In this document: one piece after another, positions 59,205 to 64,000 of the stretch | Numbering within the stretch: the stretch's first letter is position 1 | Layout: each line of letters opens with the position of its first letter | Source of the DNA: Desarmillaria ectypa | Lineage: Eukaryota > Basidiomycota > Agaricomycetes > Agaricales > Physalacriaceae | Direction of reading: 5' to 3' | DNA length: 64,000 bases | Assembly (NCBI GenBank): GCA_030407005.1 | Contig: JAUDYN010000011.1 | Location: forward strand, 920,501-984,500 | The notes under the pieces: generated by a model | The model's database searches: none | What the model was told of the DNA's origin: nothing | What the model saw: only the letters and a program-made list of their open reading frames with translations | Made by a program: the position numbers and the translations under genes

Positions 59205-60304
59205 CTAATCGTCCAATTCACTACTTTCTTCAGTAGAATCGCTTTCTTCTTCCAAGTAATCTGAGTCATCGTCTTCGGGCGGCGCGGCCCAGAAACTCCA
59301 TTCGACTCTTTTCAGTAAAGGCGGCTTTTCTTCTCTCGGGATATTTTTCTTCTTCTCGACCCACCTCCGTCGAAACTCCTCGTCGGAATACATGGACGCC
59401 ATACAAGAATCGCATTCACCGGTCCACATGTTCTCATTATCGTTGCCGTCGGTTAAAATAGTAGTGCCCGAAGAAAGAACGCCTATGCTGAGATACACGT
59501 ATTCGAGCTGACCTAGGCATGACAAAACCTTTGGGTAATGTCCCTTGAAATAAAATGAGTCATGCCGACGAATAGGGTGCGAAAACACGCCTTACTGGAA
59601 GCCCAAGGCCATTTTCGTATACGATCTTCGTCGGACAAGGATCTTTAAATCGGGCGATGCTGCAAGTATTGCATAGTCCACACCATATCTGTAACTGACG
59701 CAATCGCAGTACCCGCAGCGCTGAAAAACTCCTGGAGATACCACGGAGAACCATAGGAGAAGGCCACAAGACATCCCTGAGATCTAATTCCGTTACTCCC
59801 GAAGCTTTTGCGCAGGAAAACCGTAATTCCACGTTCCACTGATCGTTATCCCGGCTACCAGATAAAGATCGATGTGGGGTGTATTTAATCGACAACCAAT
59901 CGAGGCGTATCTTCTTCAGTCGAGTAAATCCATCGATATACCAGTCTTGTATGGGATTTGCGAGAGTCGGGGGTAATTGAACACAGTGGAGTTCGCTGCA
60001 CATATGTGTAAGTACTGTGGCTCCAAGTCTCCAACTGCGAGAATATGTCGAGATACCTCGTCCATTTTGTGAAGACCTCCGGTAGCAGATGTCCATCTGG
60101 AAAGGTATCCTTGTAGTCCTTGACGTAAAGCTTTGAGAACCACGCCTCAAGCGCTATGTCTCGGTATGCTTTCGATACTAAAGAAAATGAATGTATCGAT
60201 GCCCATTCAGGTTCATCGTTACTGCCACCATCTTGTGAGTCCGTACGAGACCGAGCCAAGGCGAATTGTGCTATCTCGCGGATGAGTTCTAAAGGCAAGT
60301 CCAT
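59205..60304 (-). CDS. F-box-like leucine-rich protein, exon structure unresolved
   Basis: Start MDLPLELIREIAQFALARSR with HSFSLVSKAYRDIALEAWF is a typical basidiomycete F-box/F-box-like N-terminus. The reading then moves to another frame (SWRLGATVLTHMCSELHCVQLPP, LKKIRLDWL, GVTELDLRDV, LRVLRLRQLQIW), which gives leucine-rich repeat-like strands. It moves again (LGQLEYVYLSIGVL ... acidic tail DDDSDYLEEESDSTEESSELDD) to the stop at 59205. I could not find GT-AG introns of normal size that join the three frames, near 60,035 and near 59,590. Either the gene has small frameshifts and is a recent pseudogene, or I missed the splice sites. Family role: substrate adaptor of SCF ubiquitin ligases. Confidence 0.55.
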
Positions 60305-60527
60305 GGTGGGAGAGAAAACAAGATCAGCTTTAAATTTCCCAGGCTCGACGCAATCGGCATGTCCCGGTTAGGAACTTTAGTCGGACCAAGCTCCGAGCTC
60401 GGTACGAGGTCTGAGGATCGCCATCAACGACGGGCAAAAGCTTTCCATCTTAATCACTATCACGCGTCATGGCCGCCATCTGGAAGGCGACTGACTTCCC
60501 ATCCATTCAATTGCAATACCTGTCCCA

Positions 60528-60960
60528 GTGCATATGGAATGTGCTACCTCCAATTTGAAGCATAGACTCGACCAGGAATTGTCGCAAGACGACAGATCAG
60601 AGGCCGAAGTAGCGTTGATTCATACAAGAATTGTCGGCTGGCTGTTCGTCTACGGCCCTCCTACATCATCTTCGGTGGCGGAAATATCTAATGCCATCGA
60701 ATCGTGCAATGATACAGGGGATATCTACAGGAATATAGCGGCGTTGGGAGAGTTCTACTTGGATCATTTCATACGTCCATGCCTTAAATTTAATGTCGTA
60801 AACTAATCGGCAACGAACCGTAGTCATCAAGCATAAGGGCCGGACGCCCTCCTCTAGCAAAACATCACTGGGAACCTGAAACCCTCTCACGAGAACTACC
60901 GCCAGGCAAGGGCCAACGCGCTGTTCATTCTCACCTATCCTCGTCGAGAGCCTTGCGGTT
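60528..60960 (+). pseudogene. Remnant of a lineage-common HNH-domain-type protein N-terminus
   Basis: The 92-codon frame 60528..60806 holds LIHTRIVGWLFVYGPPTSSS and NIAALGEFYLDHFIRP. From memory these resemble the N-terminal part of Agaricomycete proteins that continue with a SH-x-x-A-K/R-x-x-AL-x-R-D segment and an HNH nuclease domain. Downstream, broken frames still read SHENYRQARANAL. No HNH core seen before the next gene. Family recall is weak. Confidence 0.3.
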
Positions 60961-61219
60961 GGTTCGGCCCGTTATACAACATATATTACAGCCGGTTTCA
61001 TAATTACGCAGATTTACCGATGGTTTAAATGAGAATGTACATAGGGACTCTAGACTCGGTGAATAACGAAATGGACCAAGAAGACAAACCAGATGATATA
61101 TTGGAGAACAGGGTATAGGTATAGCGCTAGCATATTTAACGAAATAGATTGCAAAGATAGGTACAGATTCGGGTAGATTCCTGTTCCATACCAGCGGGAA
61201 CATGAAAACAGAGTTATGT

Positions 61220-62060
61220 CTAATAACCACGCATCATCTAAGTGACAACATTAGTGTCCAAAATCGAGATTACAAGCAGTAATGTAATCACACCTTGAAG
61301 AATTCTAGGAGGAGAGAGCCCAGAGTAAAGCAACGATCTGGAGAGAAATACAAAGTTACTCACCTTGATAATCGATCTCTCCATTTCCATCCTGGTCAGC
61401 CTCGTTGATCATCGCCTGCAGCTCAGCGTCGGACAGGCGCTCGCCTATGAGGACTATGAAAATATTTATATCACGAAGTCAAGGGTACTCACCAAGACTC
61501 GTCATGACCTGCTTCAACTCAGCAGCGCTGATAGTCCCGTTCCCGTCTTTGTCAAACACCTTGAATGCCTGTCTAATCTCATCCTCGCTATCGGACTCAT
61601 GGGCACGTTTTTGCATCATAGCCAGGAACTCTGAAAAGTCGATAGTTCCATCGCCGTCCGCATCGACCTCGTTGATCATATCGTGAAGTTCCCCTTCTGT
61701 AGGGTTCTGTCCCAGAGAGCGCATGACGGTCCCTAGCTCTGTGGTAGTGATCGTGCCATCTCCGTCTGGCATAGGGAAATGAGGTTTTAGTAACCTTCGG
61801 ATATGCAAGTGTCCACAAGAATTCACCTTTGTCGAACAAGGAGAAAGCCTCTTTGAATTCTGGACAAATAAGTCAAGTCAAGTCATAGATATTCAGCCAG
61901 GATACACACCAGTTATCTGCTCTGAATGACAAGATGAACAGTTGTTAGTAGATAGACCAAGAATCGATCGCCAAGAACTTGCCGTTAGACTAAGATGGAG
62001 ATGATCTCAGAAGAGAAAGAAACTGGTAGATCGCAGAAATCGACATACCAGTTGATCCAT
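61220..62060 (-). CDS. cmd1: Calmodulin
   Basis: Seven exons on minus, several tiny: 62049..62060 (12 nt), 61910..61919 (10), 61827..61859 (33), 61493..61765 (273), 61364..61444 (81), 61294..61304 (11), 61220..61237 (18); 145 aa. All four EF-hand loops are complete: [48 protein letters not shown]. The C-terminus is FFKMMRGY. The N-terminus as spliced is MDQLQITEF, 3-4 residues shorter than usual (S/T-E-E missing). The acceptor of the 10-nt exon is a tandem AG-AG, so the exact join is uncertain. Role: Ca2+ sensor activating calcineurin, CaM kinases and myosins. High confidence in identity. Confidence 0.93.
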
Positions 62061-63026
62061 CTTTTCTTGGTGATATCCTATCGGGGTGGGTAAAAGAGAT
62101 AGTTACCGTCGACTACGAACAATTGAACAATTGGGTGTCTATAAGAGTGGGCAATAGACTTACGGCACCTGATAGTTTCAAATACCCTTCAACGCAAAAG
62201 GAAATCAAGTGCTTTCCGATGAGCGACATGCTCTCCGTACATGACTGCTTTTATACAAGAAAACACATTGTAGACTGTACAGCAATGATTGCGATGCGAT
62301 GCACTGACAGCTGGGTAAATTTGTGCTATCACGGCAGGATGATATCTGGGTGAAATAAGTATGAGCCTGGACCACCGTCGTTCGCGCTGGGCAGTGCTAG
62401 TGGCTGTACACCTTTCGGAAAATCAGGTATTCACTGCCACCAGGGAGGAAAGACGTCATACAACCAAGATACATACTAAGATAGATTCCGCTGGCAGTCA
62501 CAAGGATTTATTGTCGTAATTGTTACTCGGTACATATAGTGGATCTCGAGTGTGATGAAGGTTGAACTAATAACTATGTAAAACTGAGATTAGGTGCTGT
62601 TTGATAAATCCTTTATGGATTGAATTGACGACTTCTTCACTGCTATCTTGACTGGAAGAACTGAGCAGGGATAACAAAGTCAAGCTCTCATGTATGACTC
62701 GAAGTCTAGGTACTTCAAAGATACTTACTCAGTAAAATATCTGGCCCATCACTTGGATAATTTGGTCGAGTTTATCAACAAGATGAGAAAGAAGAAAGAA
62801 GAGCATCCTTTCATTTTAGTATGCAGCTTTGAAGACCTGCGGCAAAGAAACAAAAGGGGAGGTAATAGTTAATTAAATAAATAATATACTAATTCGTGAC
62901 TCGAATCCCAAATATGGCTAATGAGCGTATGTAATTGAGCGGACCCGCCCCTTAACTTGCTACCACCATCTGGGAGCGTGTTTTGTTACCTATCCATCTA
63001 CCTTTGCAGCAAGCTTCAATACGATA
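62061..63026. other. Divergent promoter region
   Basis: Lies between the calmodulin start (minus) and the FHA gene start (plus). Short ORFs of 60-76 codons have no recognisable features. Confidence 0.4.
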
Positions 63027-64000
63027 ATGGACGACGAGATTGAATACATGGGTACCAAGCCTGCTTGTCTGAATCGATTAGCAAGTAATCGCCCCTTTCT
63101 AGGCGCCCTACAGCCAACAGGTAGGGTTCCTTGATCTTTGTATGAATGTCTACCTCACTGGGGCTGACGCAGGAATCATCCTTCACATCGAGAATTACGG
63201 TGGCGAGCTTTCAGAGACCATGACTTTCCAGAAGCCGAAAGGCAACACAATAGCTATAGGTAGACGACCGCCCACAGTCGATGCGGACCAATTAAAGCGA
63301 GACCAAGAAGAGGGCAAGGCCATGTTCAGATGCCCTGTCGTTAGCCGAAAGCATGCTCGGATAACGTTCTCTGATGCTGGCAATGTTAGTACAGTTACCC
63401 TCACCCTCACCCTCGTATCTTGATTGTCCTAGGTATTCCTCATTGATTTGGGTTCACACCATGGGACCCATCTGCGAAAGCCAGACCAGCCTGTCTCTAC
63501 CATGCTTCGTTCTGACATGCCCACGGCCCTGGTTACAAATGATATCATCACTTTTGGTAAAACCGTTGGTAGGGGCGGTGATATGGTCCGGCCAGTCGTT
63601 GCCCGAGTTGAATTGCTCTACAATCAGCCTGTCTCAGCATTCAGGCCTCTTATTGTCCCAGATTCGCCAGCAAGTTCGGAGGGGTCCGCAAAATCCAGCG
63701 GCCGATATGGTGTTCACGTATCATCAGAGTCCTCTTCCGGATCTGATCATGACTCGGATATCGAAGAACTGCGTTCGCCACCACCAGTATCGTCCAACCG
63801 CTGTGGTCCTCCGCAACACTTCGATTCTTTATTAGGCCGAGCTTCTGAGGTCTTGAAGAAACTCATTCCTCCTTCTGTTCATTCAGCGCCTTCAAGCCAG
63901 AGCTCCCCGATAATGAATCACATATTCTTCTCTCCTAGCCCTCAGCCACCCTCAGAATTTGTTGGGTCTCCCGGGCTGCGCCCACCGGCGATTAGCCCCT
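63027..64000 (+). CDS. FHA-domain protein (3' end outside window)
   Basis: Exons 63027..63051, 63103..63120, 63173..63384 and 63433..>64000, all in phase. The FHA core is clear: IGRRPPTVDAD, then FRCPVVSRKHARITFSD and VFLIDLGSHHGTHLR, with the Arg, Ser-Arg-Lys-His and Ser-His-His-Gly positions that bind phosphothreonine. After the domain comes a Ser/Pro-rich tail with an acidic stretch (ESSSGSDHDSDIEELRSPPP), open to the window end. Likely nuclear signalling or transcription-related (many fungal FHA proteins are), but nothing here identifies which. Confidence 0.8.

Noticed and set aside
62890..62915. Possible Pol III B-box (gactcgaatccc)
   Set aside because: Imperfect match, with no A-box or cloverleaf around it.
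1..64000. CRISPR arrays, operons or ribosome-binding sites
   Set aside because: Intron-rich eukaryotic sequence; no short regularly spaced repeats seen.

Overview
The window looks like a mushroom-forming basidiomycete (Agaricomycetes) nuclear chromosome. Almost every recognisable gene is cut by many 47-61 nt GT-AG introns, micro-exons of 10-26 nt occur, and the gene content (laccase, BBE-type FAD oxidase, F-box-like genes, chromodomain Gypsy elements) is typical of that group. I cannot name the species.

Layout. Gene island 1 (1-9.9 kb): the 3' part of a Kin4-like protein kinase, a secreted FAD-linked oxidase (minus) and an Ase1/PRC1/MAP65 microtubule bundler. Repeat nest (10.1-38.9 kb): a Copia-like solo LTR; an 8.4 kb chromodomain Gypsy element (G1, minus); a second copy of the Copia-like solo LTR; and an old, decayed Gypsy composite (G2, minus, 21.7-38.0 kb). 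G2 has itself received two ~1.45 kb solo LTRs and a 7.1 kb Gypsy element (G3, plus). Every boundary is fixed by LTR termini plus perfect or near-perfect 4-5 bp target-site duplications. Region 38.9-42.9 kb: an inverted duplication with a full-length gene in one arm and a shortened copy in the other, and an F-box-like gene between them. Gene island 2 (43.1-64 kb): a 1,268-aa alpha/beta-hydrolase protein, a laccase-like multicopper oxidase that has lost copper ligands, decayed hypothetical genes, Mo25/Hym1, a seven-bladed lactonase, an F-box-like gene, calmodulin, and the 5' part of an FHA-domain gene.

The most interesting biology is in the Gypsy elements. Their primer-binding site does not resemble a tRNA. 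It is a perfect 14-nt complement of a sequence inside their own LTR that lies 34 bp downstream of the TATA box, at the expected RNA 5' end. The G2-type LTR carries a different 14-mer, and its adjacent primer site has changed to match. That covariation is what Tf1/sushi-type self-primed reverse transcription predicts. All three elements also carry a ~50-codon transmembrane micro-ORF upstream of gag that ends at the same UGA. G1 and G3 have each lost one catalytic Asp of the RT YxDD box by a G-to-A change, in keeping with a C-to-T decay process that also left CpG-free stretches over 2 kb long.

Annotation is by reading and by recall of protein families. No search or alignment was run. Exon joins were checked by hand for phase.
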